Shown one piece after another: positions 16,745 through 25,275 of a DNA stretch of 64,000 nucleotides (position 1 is the stretch's first letter; every line of letters starts with the position of its first letter). A program made the translations under genes and the position numbers. Source of the DNA: Chitinophagales bacterium (GTDB lineage Bacteria > Bacteroidota > Bacteroidia > Chitinophagales > Chitinophagaceae); the NCBI GenBank assembly GCA_020636505.1, contig JACJXR010000006.1:116812-180811 (forward strand), read 5' to 3'. The notes beneath the pieces are model-generated. The model worked only from the letters and a program-made list of their open reading frames with translations. It ran no database searches and was not told the origin of the DNA.

Positions 16745-18127
16745 ATGAATAAAAAGCTATACAAGATCGGTTTTGTGGGGTATGCGCTCATGTTTATCAT
16801 GGCGCTTCTGTTCTATAAGGAGCGAACTGTGTTTGTGGATATATCCTATCACTTGTTCCATATCCTCAGAGAAGATTCGTTTGCCATACAAAACCATCGT
16901 TTCGGAGCTGCGTTTACACAAGTGTTTCCGCTTATGTCCGGTAAATTTGGGTTGTCGTTGAATACGATAATGCTCATATATTCATCCTGTTTCGTTTTTT
17001 ATTACTTCGTCTGTTATTGGGTTGCAGGCAGTGTGTTGAAGCAGTATAAATTGGCTTTGGTCATTCTGTTTACAAATATTTTATTCGTTACCGATACATT
17101 TTACTGGATACAATCGGAGCTGCCGCAAGGGCTTGCATTTATGATGGTGGTGTTTGCAATGCTGAGTTCTGTAAAAGAGTTGAACTCTGCATATTTGAAG
17201 TTGTTGTTGATAATTGCAGGTTTGATAACGGTTGTATTCTTCCATCCGGTCATTTTTATTCCTTTCTTGTTTGTGCTGTTGTTCCTTATGGTCCACAAGG
17301 GAATGAGTGTAAATAAATGGTTGTTGATATTTGGGGCTGTCTTTTTTGTTGTTGTCTGGTTGGTAAAGAAAGCCTATTTCAGTGCCGAATATGATGCAGG
17401 TGCAATGAGTAACGCGTCCAATAACATCAAATATTTGTTCCCCAACTACTTCACCATTCCGTCCAATAAAACCTTTTTGTTGAATTGCTTGTCCAAATAC
17501 TATTGGATACCGATTACAACCTTAGGAGTATCCCTGCTGTATGTTTTGAGGCGAGCGTGGCTGAAGTTGGCCCTGTTCCTTGTGTTTGTAGGAGGCTACC
17601 TTATGTTGGTGAATATATCATATGCATTCTCTGCAGCGGAAGATTTTTATATAGAAAACCTATACTTGCCCTTAGGCATCATGTTGGGAATGCCTATTGT
17701 TTTCGATCTGTTGCCTTCATTGGAGTCAAGAAGCAAGCAGCTCGCGCAAATTGCTTTTGTTGCAATTCTACTTACAGGTATCGGCCGAATATATGTGCAT
17801 CACGATCTGTATGCCACAAGACTAGGTTGGTTGCGAAACTATTTGGATGAGCATAAGGAGGAAAAAATATTGATGTCCTCTTCCAAAGTGCCGAAGGATA
17901 CTTTGTTGATGACTTGGGGTACTTCTTATGAGTTTTGGTTGTTGTCTACTACCGAACGCGGACGTACAGCTTCAATTATCATTTGTGATGATGTTGAAGA
18001 CAAGCAATGGATAGTGAAGTATCAACAACATTTCTTAGCTCAGTGGGGGGTATATCCATATGTCGATTTGCCCAAACGTTACTTTAAGTTTGAAGACAGC
18101 GTGTCGTCGTATCGCGTCATAAAATGA
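16745..18127 (+). CDS. Polytopic membrane protein, possibly GT-C-fold related
   Basis: A 460-residue integral membrane protein with about ten hydrophobic segments (for example FVGYALMFIMALLFY, ALVILFTNILFV, LLLIIAGLITVVFFHPVIFIPFLFVLLFL). After the first segment there is a long extracytoplasmic loop containing VDISYHLFHILREDSF, the place where GT-C glycosyltransferases carry acidic residues. The C-terminal ~100 residues are soluble. No specific family was recognised. It is 10 bp upstream of a second membrane protein of similar size and architecture, and together they may act in surface glycan or lipid glycosylation (inference). Confidence 0.65.
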   Translation: MNKKLYKIGFVGYALMFIMALLFYKERTVFVDISYHLFHILREDSFAIQNHRFGAAFTQVFPLMSGKFGLSLNTIMLIYSSCFVFYYFVCYWVAGSVLKQYKLALVILFTNILFVTDTFYWIQSELPQGLAFMMVVFAMLSSVKELNSAYLKLLLIIAGLITVVFFHPVIFIPFLFVLLFLMVHKGMSVNKWLLIFGAVFFVVVWLVKKAYFSAEYDAGAMSNASNNIKYLFPNYFTIPSNKTFLLNCLSKYYWIPITTLGVSLLYVLRRAWLKLALFLVFVGGYLMLVNISYAFSAAEDFYIENLYLPLGIMLGMPIVFDLLPSLESRSKQLAQIAFVAILLTGIGRIYVHHDLYATRLGWLRNYLDEHKEEKILMSSSKVPKDTLLMTWGTSYEFWLLSTTERGRTASIIICDDVEDKQWIVKYQQHFLAQWGVYPYVDLPKRYFKFEDSVSSYRVIK

Positions 18128-18137
18128 TTAGGCTTTC

Positions 18138-19589
18138 ATGAATGCACGATTGAATAAATATCTGCCTGTTTTTCTAATAGTGACTTTGGCTATTGTGAGT
18201 AGAGTGCCATATATGCTTTCGGTAGACTTTATGTTGGACGGCGATGAATGTATCATGGGGCTGATGTCCAAGCATTTTTATGAAGGCAAAGAGTTGCCGT
18301 TATTCTTTTATGGCCAAACATACGGTTTTGCTTTTCTCGAGGTGTTGGCCATCTCTTGTGGCTATATGATAGCAGGTGTTTCCGACCATGTGGTGAAGAT
18401 ATCTGTGTTGTTGCTGTGGATAGCCGGTTGTGTTTATTTCTATCGCTCACTGTTGCTGATGAGCAATGGCAATAAAGGATTGGCATTGTTGGTTACATGT
18501 ATCTTGATACTTTCACCGGCATGGGCTATGTGGTCTATGAAAGCTCGCGGTGGCTATGTGAGTGCGTTTCTCGTTTCCAATATTGTATTGTATTTATCAT
18601 TGTTGAAGAGTGATAAGGGAGTAGTTGTTAGGTTTGGATTTATTGGGTTGCTACTGGTATTCATATATCAAATGCAGCCGCTGTGGTTACCGGGTATTCT
18701 GCCTTTCGTTTTATACTCGCTGCGTGACAGACCGATACAAAAACTGTTGCTTCTTGCATCGGGAATGATAGTAGCCATACTGTTCTTTCAATCCATTGCT
18801 ATAAGTGATGGCTATTGGAAACCTGCCGTACTTGGTGGCTATGATTCGCAGAAGCTGTCAACTGTTTGGCAATACTTTTACACCAACCTCACAGGTTATT
18901 ACTATTTGACAGATACTCTACAGGCTACTCAAGCAGCCGTTGTGTTTGTTTATGTGTTTGTAGTAATCTTTCTTGCAACATTTGTTATAGTTGCATATCG
19001 TTTGATAAGGGGCGGCGAGAACAAAGGGTTAATTGTTATAGGGATGTTGTCTGTGTTGTTGTCCTTGTCTTACAACCTGTTTATTGACTTAGGCTCGCCA
19101 CGATATGCACTGCCGTTGTTTGGTTATACGTTGTTGTTTGTGACAATTGTATTTAATCAAGAGAAAAGTAGACCTGTCGTATCTGTGATTTTCGTGGGTA
19201 TGATATTGATAGGGTCGTATTCGATGTACTTGTTCAGAGATTTTCGTTTTCACGAGATAAGCAAACGCTCGACTTTGGAGGCGGTTGAAAAAATAAAGCA
19301 AGAGGGTGTTACTCATGTGTATTGCACCGGTCCACTGATGCAGTGGGAGTTGGCTTTTTATTCAAACGAGGATATCATCGCAAGGTATTATTACAGTACA
19401 GACAGATACATGCCGTATATCAAAGCGGTCGACAGTGTTTACATGGTTGCACCCGAACGTTCAGCCATAGTGGGTAAATACGGTCCGGTACCTGACAGTG
19501 AAAAGACATGGATCAATTACGACTATTTCATTTGCAAGCAACCCTCGCCAGAATTGCTCAACGTGGCAGGCTTTCAAATATCGGAGTAG
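18138..19589 (+). CDS. Membrane protein resembling GT-C (PMT/ArnT-like) glycosyltransferase
   Basis: A 483-residue protein with about eleven hydrophobic segments. The first extracytoplasmic loop carries FMLDGDECIMGLMSKHFYEG followed by ELPLFFYGQTYG; the acidic DGDE in this location resembles the DxD/DE active-site motif of polyprenyl-phosphate-dependent GT-C enzymes such as ArnT and PMT. The C-terminus is a soluble domain. It would move a sugar from a lipid carrier onto an acceptor outside the inner membrane, but donor and acceptor are unknown. It follows the preceding membrane gene by 10 bp, and the minus-strand FN3/T9SS gene ends 3 bp after it. Confidence 0.65.
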   Translation: MNARLNKYLPVFLIVTLAIVSRVPYMLSVDFMLDGDECIMGLMSKHFYEGKELPLFFYGQTYGFAFLEVLAISCGYMIAGVSDHVVKISVLLLWIAGCVYFYRSLLLMSNGNKGLALLVTCILILSPAWAMWSMKARGGYVSAFLVSNIVLYLSLLKSDKGVVVRFGFIGLLLVFIYQMQPLWLPGILPFVLYSLRDRPIQKLLLLASGMIVAILFFQSIAISDGYWKPAVLGGYDSQKLSTVWQYFYTNLTGYYYLTDTLQATQAAVVFVYVFVVIFLATFVIVAYRLIRGGENKGLIVIGMLSVLLSLSYNLFIDLGSPRYALPLFGYTLLFVTIVFNQEKSRPVVSVIFVGMILIGSYSMYLFRDFRFHEISKRSTLEAVEKIKQEGVTHVYCTGPLMQWELAFYSNEDIIARYYYSTDRYMPYIKAVDSVYMVAPERSAIVGKYGPVPDSEKTWINYDYFICKQPSPELLNVAGFQISE

Positions 19590-19592
19590 TGC

Positions 19593-20207
19593 TTATTCCT
19601 TATAAAGCTTAAGCGTTTGTCTTTTTTCTCCTGCAATAAGGTTAATTATATAAACGCCTTTGGGCAATGAGGAGATGTTTACTGCTGTACTTTCTTGCTG
19701 CAATGAACCTGAAATAAGTTTCTTACCTATGATATTATGTATGGAGTAGCCTGCGGCTTTTTGTCCATTGTATTGAATGTTTACCGTTTCGTTTGTAGGG
19801 TTGGGATATATCTCAAATGATGTATTGCCTTTGTTGATGTTGTTGATGCCTGTGGTAGGGTTTGGTTTTGTTGTTGCGCAAAACGTCACCCATGCCGAAG
19901 TATCGGTACCTCCGCAAAATGCACGTACATGAATGCAATATTGTGTATTCCCTTTGAGTCCCATGGTTACTACAGATATACCTGTGGTTGATATTCCTCC
20001 GGTAGAGCCCATATAAGTTGTGTTGGTGTCTATCACATAGTCGTACTTTACCGCGTTGGTTACAGCATCCCACTGCCATATTATTTTATCGTTGCTTACA
20101 TTGATGGTGTCCAAATTGGTAGGGTCGGCACATTGAGCCGACGATATGTTCGGGATGGATAGGACGACAATAAGTGTCAAGACTATAGAGTACAACTTAT
20201 ATTTCAT
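19593..20207 (-). CDS. FN3 domain protein with T9SS type A sorting domain
   Basis: A 204-residue secreted protein. The signal peptide YSIVLTLIVVLSIPNISSAQ ends near residue 24. One fibronectin type III-like domain (residues ~27-115) includes IIWQWDAVTNAVKYDYVIDT and QYCIHVRAFCGG. The T9SS domain (last ~75 residues) includes FEIYPNPTNETVNIQY, SIHNIIGKKLISG and LPKGVYIINLIAGEKRQTLKLYKE-type strands. It is exported through T9SS; binding partner unknown. The neighbouring upstream gene encodes a close relative, which suggests tandem duplication. Confidence 0.85.
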   Translation of the reverse strand: MKYKLYSIVLTLIVVLSIPNISSAQCADPTNLDTINVSNDKIIWQWDAVTNAVKYDYVIDTNTTYMGSTGGISTTGISVVTMGLKGNTQYCIHVRAFCGGTDTSAWVTFCATTKPNPTTGINNINKGNTSFEIYPNPTNETVNIQYNGQKAAGYSIHNIIGKKLISGSLQQESTAVNISSLPKGVYIINLIAGEKRQTLKLYKE

Positions 20208-20239
20208 AGGGCGTGTTTATATAAATAAATATAAGGCTT

Positions 20240-21118
20240 TTATTCCTTGTACAGCTTAAGCGTATGCCTTTTTTCACTTGCTATAAGGTTCATTATGTAA
20301 ATGCCTTTGGGCAATGAAGAAATATTAACTACAGTACTTTCTTGCCGCAACGAACCTGAAATAAGTTCCTTACCTATTATGTTGTATATGGAATAGCTTG
20401 CTATAGTCTGTCCTTTGTATCGGATGTTTACCGTTTCACTTGCCGGATTGGGGTATACACTTATCTCGAAATCATTGCCTAAAGAATAAATATTCGTTGT
20501 TCCCTTTGTGACAAATGAGTCTAATGACCAGGCCGTAATGAAGCTTGAAAGAGGGCAGTGCAACCGCGCGTGTATATAATATTTTGTATTGCTCGTCAAT
20601 CCTCCTACGGTTTGTTTTAAGTTCGATGTTTGTGTGCCTGTTACAGTAGGTGTGGCAGGGGAGTTGTCTACAATGTACTCGTATGTTTCAGGATTGTTTT
20701 TTACAACGCCTCCCAACAGCAGGTTGACACTGGTTGCTGTAACACTGTCATATGAGGGGCTGTAGCTTGCGAGGCATTTGGTGGAAAAGCATGTCGATGC
20801 CCAGTTTGAAAAATTGCTTGAACCACAGTTGGCACGTACATATACACAGTACCTCATATTGCTTATAAGTCCTATGCCACTGAATTTGACATTGGGGCCT
20901 ACTGTCGCGTTGTTTATTTGTGTTTGAGTGGGTGTGCCTTGTGTGGTGTCTACAACGACTTGATAAAGCTGAGCACCGACGACGGAATCCCATTCGATAT
21001 CGAAGCTATAAAAGGTGACACCCGTTGTGTCTATGTTTTGCGGCGTTGGGCATTGTGCTTGCGCTTTGAAGGAAAACAAAGCAATGCATAAAACGAATAA
21101 ACAGACAGTTGGTTTCAT
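20240..21118 (-). CDS. Two-FN3-domain protein with T9SS type A sorting domain
   Basis: About 292 residues from the Met at 21118 (MKPTVCLFVLCIALFSFKAQAQ), chosen because it directly begins a signal peptide; the frame extends 57 bp further upstream. Two FN3-like domains are followed by a T9SS domain (FEISVYPNPASETVNIRY, SIYNIIGKELISG). That sorting domain is very similar to the one in the downstream gene, while the FN3 parts are more divergent. It is probably co-transcribed with the paralogue, 32 bp away. Cargo for T9SS export; ligand unknown. Confidence 0.85.
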   Translation of the reverse strand: MKPTVCLFVLCIALFSFKAQAQCPTPQNIDTTGVTFYSFDIEWDSVVGAQLYQVVVDTTQGTPTQTQINNATVGPNVKFSGIGLISNMRYCVYVRANCGSSNFSNWASTCFSTKCLASYSPSYDSVTATSVNLLLGGVVKNNPETYEYIVDNSPATPTVTGTQTSNLKQTVGGLTSNTKYYIHARLHCPLSSFITAWSLDSFVTKGTTNIYSLGNDFEISVYPNPASETVNIRYKGQTIASYSIYNIIGKELISGSLRQESTVVNISSLPKGIYIMNLIASEKRHTLKLYKE

Positions 21119-21164
21119 AGGAGGCTTTTTATTGATATGAAAATACAACAAACTGTGCCAAAAC

Positions 21165-21192
21165 AAAAAAGCCACGCATTGCGTGGCTTTTT
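21165..21192 (-). terminator. Intrinsic terminator downstream of pckA
   Basis: AAAAAGCCACGCA and TGCGTGGCTTTTT form a near-perfect stem with a tiny loop, about 20 bp after the pckA stop on the minus strand. It has T-runs on both sides. Confidence 0.75.
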
Positions 21193-21211
21193 ATGAATAA
21201 GTCTATCGATA

Positions 21212-22825
21212 TTATGCGTTCTGCATCACCTTAGGTGCTGCACTGCGTATCTCGTCATTTGCCTGGTCTGCAAATTGCGCAAAGTTCTTAACGAACAACT
21301 GAGCCAATTCGCTCGCTTTCTTATCGTATGCTTCTTTGTCTTCCCAAGTGTTACGTGGGTTCAATACTTCGGCAGGTACGTTCGGGCAAGATTGTGGAAT
21401 TTCAACACCGAATACATTGTGTGCTTTGTACTCAACGTTGTCCAATTCGCCGTTCATCGCTGCAGTGATCATTGCACGAGTATGCTTCAGGCTCATACGG
21501 CTACCAACGCCATATGCACCACCAGTCCAACCTGTGTTGATCAACCATACGTTCACGTCAGGATGCTCTTCCAACTTCTTACCAAGCAGCTCTGCATATT
21601 TTGCAGGGTGCAATGGAAGGAACACACGACCGAAACAAGCAGAGAATGTTGTTTGCGGTTCTGTGATACCAACTTCTGTACCGGCCACTTTTGCAGTGTA
21701 TCCGCTGATGAAGTGGTACATAGCCTGTCCTTTGTTCAGCTTGCTGATTGGAGGCAGGATACCGAATGCATCACAAGTAAGGAAGAATATGTTTTTTGGA
21801 TCGCCGCCGTAAGATGGTTGTTTCGCATTAGGAATGCTGTGTATCGGATATGCGGCGCGAGTGTTTTCTGTTATGCTGCCATCGGTATAGTCAACCTCTG
21901 TTGTACCTTCTTTGAACACAATGTTCTCCAACAGAGCTTCGTGTTTGATGGCTTTGAATATTTGTGGTTCTTTCTCTTCGCTTAGGTCTATCACTTTCGC
22001 ATAACAACCACCTTCGAAGTTGAATACGGAACCGTCTGCCCAACCATGCTCATCATCACCAATAAGAGAACGGTTAACGTCGGCGCTCAAAGTGGTTTTA
22101 CCTGTACCTGAAAGACCGAAGAACAATGCAACATCACCGTTTTTACCTTCGTTGGCGGAGCAGTGCATGCTCAATATGCCCTTGTCGTGAGGAAGAAGGA
22201 AGTTCAGCACGCCGAATATACCTTTCTTCATTTCACCTGTGTAAGCAGAACCACCGATAAGGATTATTCTACGAGTGAAGTTTACTATTGTAAAGTTACC
22301 TTGGCGAGTACCGTCCACAGCAGGGTCTGCTTCGAAGCCCGGAGCTTGCAGTATCAGCCAGTCGTGTTGTTGAGTGTTTATCTCTTCTTCTGTCGGACGC
22401 AAGAACAGGTCGTAACAGAAAAGGTTGGCCCACGGAGTTTCGTTCACTACGCGGATGTTCAGGCGGTGAGCAGGGTCTGCACAAGCATATGCGTCGCGCA
22501 CCCATACTTCTTTGCCGTTCAAGTAAGCACATACTTTATCGTACAGCTTATCAAATACTTCAGGTTCTATTGGGATGTTTACATTACCCCAGTCTACACT
22601 ATTTTCAGTGATGGCATCTTTAACAGTGAACTTGTCTTTCGGAGAACGACCGGTGAACTTGCCTGTACTTACAGAAAGAGCACCCGTATTGTTCAACACA
22701 CCCTGTCCCAATTCGATGCTCTTGTTCACAAGCTCATCAGGGGATAGGTTCCAGTTTGCCACTGCTACATTCAGACCCAAGTCGGAAAGGCTTACCGACG
22801 GGTTCTTTTTACCATTTTCCTGCAT
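21212..22825 (-). CDS. pckA: Phosphoenolpyruvate carboxykinase (ATP)
   Basis: About 537 residues, the usual length for the ATP-type enzyme. It converts oxaloacetate and ATP to phosphoenolpyruvate, CO2 and ADP, the first committed step of gluconeogenesis. The start at 22825 (MQENGKKNPS) is chosen over a longer frame to 22858. Key motifs: STGKFTGRSPKDKF, the P-loop GLSGTGKTTLS, the LIGDDEHGW metal-binding segment, and the ENTRAAYPI region with the adenine-binding arginine. It is divergent from the atp operon, with a 388-bp intergenic region between them. Confidence 0.97.
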   Translation of the reverse strand: MQENGKKNPSVSLSDLGLNVAVANWNLSPDELVNKSIELGQGVLNNTGALSVSTGKFTGRSPKDKFTVKDAITENSVDWGNVNIPIEPEVFDKLYDKVCAYLNGKEVWVRDAYACADPAHRLNIRVVNETPWANLFCYDLFLRPTEEEINTQQHDWLILQAPGFEADPAVDGTRQGNFTIVNFTRRIILIGGSAYTGEMKKGIFGVLNFLLPHDKGILSMHCSANEGKNGDVALFFGLSGTGKTTLSADVNRSLIGDDEHGWADGSVFNFEGGCYAKVIDLSEEKEPQIFKAIKHEALLENIVFKEGTTEVDYTDGSITENTRAAYPIHSIPNAKQPSYGGDPKNIFFLTCDAFGILPPISKLNKGQAMYHFISGYTAKVAGTEVGITEPQTTFSACFGRVFLPLHPAKYAELLGKKLEEHPDVNVWLINTGWTGGAYGVGSRMSLKHTRAMITAAMNGELDNVEYKAHNVFGVEIPQSCPNVPAEVLNPRNTWEDKEAYDKKASELAQLFVKNFAQFADQANDEIRSAAPKVMQNA

Positions 22826-23213
22826 AAAAATATTTTTTGTCCTATATAGAAACGGCAAAAATAGTACATAAAACAGTTTATGAGGTATTAATTTTCCTTT
22901 TTTTGGCTGCCGTTAACAGCACATTACCATGTTATATCCACATTGCTTACACATTATTATATCATGATTTCCGAGGTGTATATTTCTTATACACATTAGC
23001 ATGAAATTCTTGTCATGAACAACCTGCTTTTCGTGACAATCGACGACATTTTAATGGATGTCCAAATCGGATACACAACCCTCGTTACCATACTTTTAAA
23101 AAGAAGGATATATTCTATATGATGTCGGTGTCCAAGAACATGAAGGTTATTTGATTTTCTTCTTTTTTTTGAACCAAAAACAAGTATCTTTGCGCAAATT
23201 TTAAGGCATAGTA
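22826..23213. other. 388-bp intergenic region with promoters for pckA and atp genes and two dyads
   Basis: This gene-free stretch separates divergent pckA and atpB. A TATTTTTG element on the minus strand (22856-22863) could be the pckA -7 box. GTGTATA-N5-TATACAC (22976-22994) is a perfect dyad. TTGTCATGA (23010-23018) and TCGTGACAA (23031-23039) can form a 9-bp stem with one G-U pair. The atpB -7 element is at 23185. No open frame of note is seen. Confidence 0.5.
23185..23192 (+). promoter_or_regulatory. -7 element (TATCTTTG) of the atpBEFHA operon
   Basis: TATCTTTG matches TAnnTTTG and is followed by CGCAAATTTT, as in the atpD promoter, where TACCTTTG is followed by CGCAAAATTT. It is 21 bp upstream of atpB. 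A TTTG at the usual -33 spacing is not present; the nearest is 13 bp away. Confidence 0.5.
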
Positions 23214-24320
23214 ATGGTTTTAAAGCGTCTTTTTTACTTACTGGCAGTGGTTTTCGTTCTTACAGGAGCTACAAATTTCGCATTTGCACAACACGAAGGA
23301 AACGAACATCACGAGGCAGCAGAGCACGGACATAGTGAAACAAAAGAAGAAAAAGGCTTCAATGCGTCTAAAGTGATATTTAGCCACATTGCAGATTCTC
23401 ATTACTGGCACCTTTTTGATTGGAACGGGCATCCTGTAAGTTTGTCGCTACCGGTTATAATATACCATCCTGAAAATGGATTGGAAATGTTTTCCGCATC
23501 AGAGTTTCATCACGGAGAGCACCCTTATAAAGGTAAAAATGGTAATGAGTACCGTTTGGAGTCAGGTATGAAAGAGAAGATCGTTTCTGCAGACGGTGCA
23601 GCTATCAAAGATTTCTCTCTTACAAAGAACGTTGTGTCTATGCTGATTTCAGTTATACTGTTATTGGTGATAATGACCAACGTAGCCAAGAAATATAAGA
23701 AGAACGGAGTGATGAGTGCTCCTACCGGTTTCCAAAATGCACTGGAGCCTGTTATCACTTTCATCAGAGACGAAGTGGCCAAGCCAAACTTGGGTAACAA
23801 GTATATGCGCTTCATGCCATTGTTATTGACCATATTCTTCTTTATATGGATCAACAACTTGTTGGGTCTGCTTCCGGGTGGTGCCAACTTTACAGGAAAC
23901 ATTGCTGTAACGGCTTGTTTGGCTCTTGTCACATTTGTTGTGATGATGGCTGTAAGTAACAAACACTATTGGGGTCACTTACTGAATCCTCCGGGAGTGC
24001 CTATGGGAATCAAATTCCTACTAGTACCAATCGAGATCATGTCGATGTTCATCAAGCCGATAGCACTTTGTATACGTTTGTTCGCCAACATGATGGCGGG
24101 CCACATCGTAATATTGAGTGTAATATCGATGATATTCATCTTCGGCGCCATCAGCAGTGTTGCAGGATGGGGTTTTGCACCGGTATCGCTTGCATTCTCC
24201 ATGTTCATGTTCCTATTGGAGCTTTTGGTGGCTGCGATCCAGGCGTTTATCTTTGCAAACTTGGCTGCCGTGTTTATCGGACAGGCCATTGAAGAGCCGC
24301 ATGGAGACCATGCACATTAA
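23214..24320 (+). CDS. atpB: F0F1 ATP synthase subunit a
   Basis: A 368-residue inner-membrane subunit that forms the proton half-channels beside the c-ring. It has a signal-like N-terminus and a long His/Glu-rich extension (HEGNEHHEAAEHGHSETKEE) typical of Bacteroidota AtpB, which makes it longer than the ~270-residue E. coli protein. The conserved helix contains LCIRLFANMMAGHI with the essential arginine, followed by LVAAIQAFIFANLAAVFIG. It starts an operon atpB-E-F-H-A. Confidence 0.96.
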   Translation: MVLKRLFYLLAVVFVLTGATNFAFAQHEGNEHHEAAEHGHSETKEEKGFNASKVIFSHIADSHYWHLFDWNGHPVSLSLPVIIYHPENGLEMFSASEFHHGEHPYKGKNGNEYRLESGMKEKIVSADGAAIKDFSLTKNVVSMLISVILLLVIMTNVAKKYKKNGVMSAPTGFQNALEPVITFIRDEVAKPNLGNKYMRFMPLLLTIFFFIWINNLLGLLPGGANFTGNIAVTACLALVTFVVMMAVSNKHYWGHLLNPPGVPMGIKFLLVPIEIMSMFIKPIALCIRLFANMMAGHIVILSVISMIFIFGAISSVAGWGFAPVSLAFSMFMFLLELLVAAIQAFIFANLAAVFIGQAIEEPHGDHAH

Positions 24321-24374
24321 TTTGATTGTATATAATTAGTTATAAAGAGTTTTTTTAATTTAAATCCATATAAC

Positions 24375-24656
24375 ATGTCAGTGTTAAACACAATTATGTT
24401 GCAAGCAGACGCAGTAGAAGTAGCTGCAGCTTCGGCTAAAGGCTTGGCTTCTGCAGGTGGTGCCATCGGTGCAGGTATTGCTGCATTGGGTGCAGGCGTT
24501 GGTATCGGTCAAATCGGTAAAGGTGCGGTTGAAGCTATCGCTCGCCAACCGGAAGCGATGAGCGATATCCGTGCTAACATGATCCTTACAGCTGCATTCG
24601 TAGAGGGTGTTGCTCTGTTCGGCGTTATCGCGGGCCTTTTGGCTATCGTACTGTAA
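24375..24656 (+). CDS. atpE: F0F1 ATP synthase subunit c
   Basis: A 93-residue two-helix hairpin protein that forms the rotor ring. Helix 1 has the GAGVGIGQIGKGAVEA glycine pattern, the polar loop is ARQPEA, and helix 2 carries the ion-binding glutamate in AAFVEGVALFG. The Gln, Ser and Thr positions used for sodium binding in sodium-type c subunits are not present at the aligned sites, so a proton-coupled ring is expected. It is followed by a stem-loop before atpF. Confidence 0.95.
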   Translation: MSVLNTIMLQADAVEVAAASAKGLASAGGAIGAGIAALGAGVGIGQIGKGAVEAIARQPEAMSDIRANMILTAAFVEGVALFGVIAGLLAIVL

Positions 24657-24675
24657 TTGCTACAGACAAATCTTT

Positions 24676-24710
24676 AACCGTACCCCGAGCAGAGGGCAAC
24701 GGGTACGGTT
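24676..24710 (+). other. Intercistronic stem-loop between atpE and atpF
   Basis: AACCGTACCC (24676-24685) and GGGTACGGTT (24701-24710) form a perfect 10-bp stem with a 15-base loop. No T-run follows (ATTAAACTTT). It probably affects mRNA stability or processing so that more subunit c is made; this is an inference. Confidence 0.6.
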
Positions 24711-24752
24711 ATTAAACTTTAAAACAATAGACAACATTATAAATAATAAACT

Positions 24753-25247
24753 ATGGATTTGTTAACTCCTGAATTAGGCTTGTTTTTTTGGACGCTTATA
24801 GCGTTCCTGGCTGTATTCTTCATACTGCGCAAGTATGCATGGGGACCGATACTGAAATCGCTTAATGAGCGTGAAACAGGTATCGCCGAAGCAATAGCAA
24901 GTGCCGATAAAGTGAAAGCTGAAATGGCGCTAATGCAGAATGAGAGCGAGAAGTTGATGCAACAAGCACGTGAAGAGCGCGCCACCATCATCAGAGAAGC
25001 ACGCCAGGAGCATGATAACATCATCAACAAGGCGAAGGAAGAAACCAAAGCTGTTGCCGATAGAATGTTGACAGAAGCACGCCAGCAAATAGAGCAACAA
25101 AAAATGGCTGCTCTTACAGAGGTGAAGAACGAGATCGGTAAATTGTCTTTGGAAGTTGCGGAGAAGGTGTTGAGAAAAGAATTGGCTACTCCAGAAAGTC
25201 AGGATGCTTACGCTAAGCAATTGGTAGCTGAAATAAAACTAAACTAA
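24753..25247 (+). CDS. atpF: F0F1 ATP synthase subunit b
   Basis: A 164-residue peripheral-stalk subunit. A single N-terminal membrane helix (LFFWTLIAFLAVFFILRKY) is followed by the conserved WGPILKSLNERE and then a long, highly charged coiled coil with many Ala, Glu, Lys and Gln residues to the end. Two copies would link subunit a to the delta/alpha head. It is the third gene of the atp operon, 28 bp before atpH. Confidence 0.95.
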   Translation: MDLLTPELGLFFWTLIAFLAVFFILRKYAWGPILKSLNERETGIAEAIASADKVKAEMALMQNESEKLMQQAREERATIIREARQEHDNIINKAKEETKAVADRMLTEARQQIEQQKMAALTEVKNEIGKLSLEVAEKVLRKELATPESQDAYAKQLVAEIKLN

Positions 25248-25275
25248 TAACCCGTTAGGGTATAACAGATATAAT

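Noticed and set aside
21275..21985. 236-codon open frame antisense to pckA
   Set aside because: It lies wholly inside the well-supported pckA gene on the other strand and is rich in Cys and His without any domain pattern, typical of an antisense shadow.
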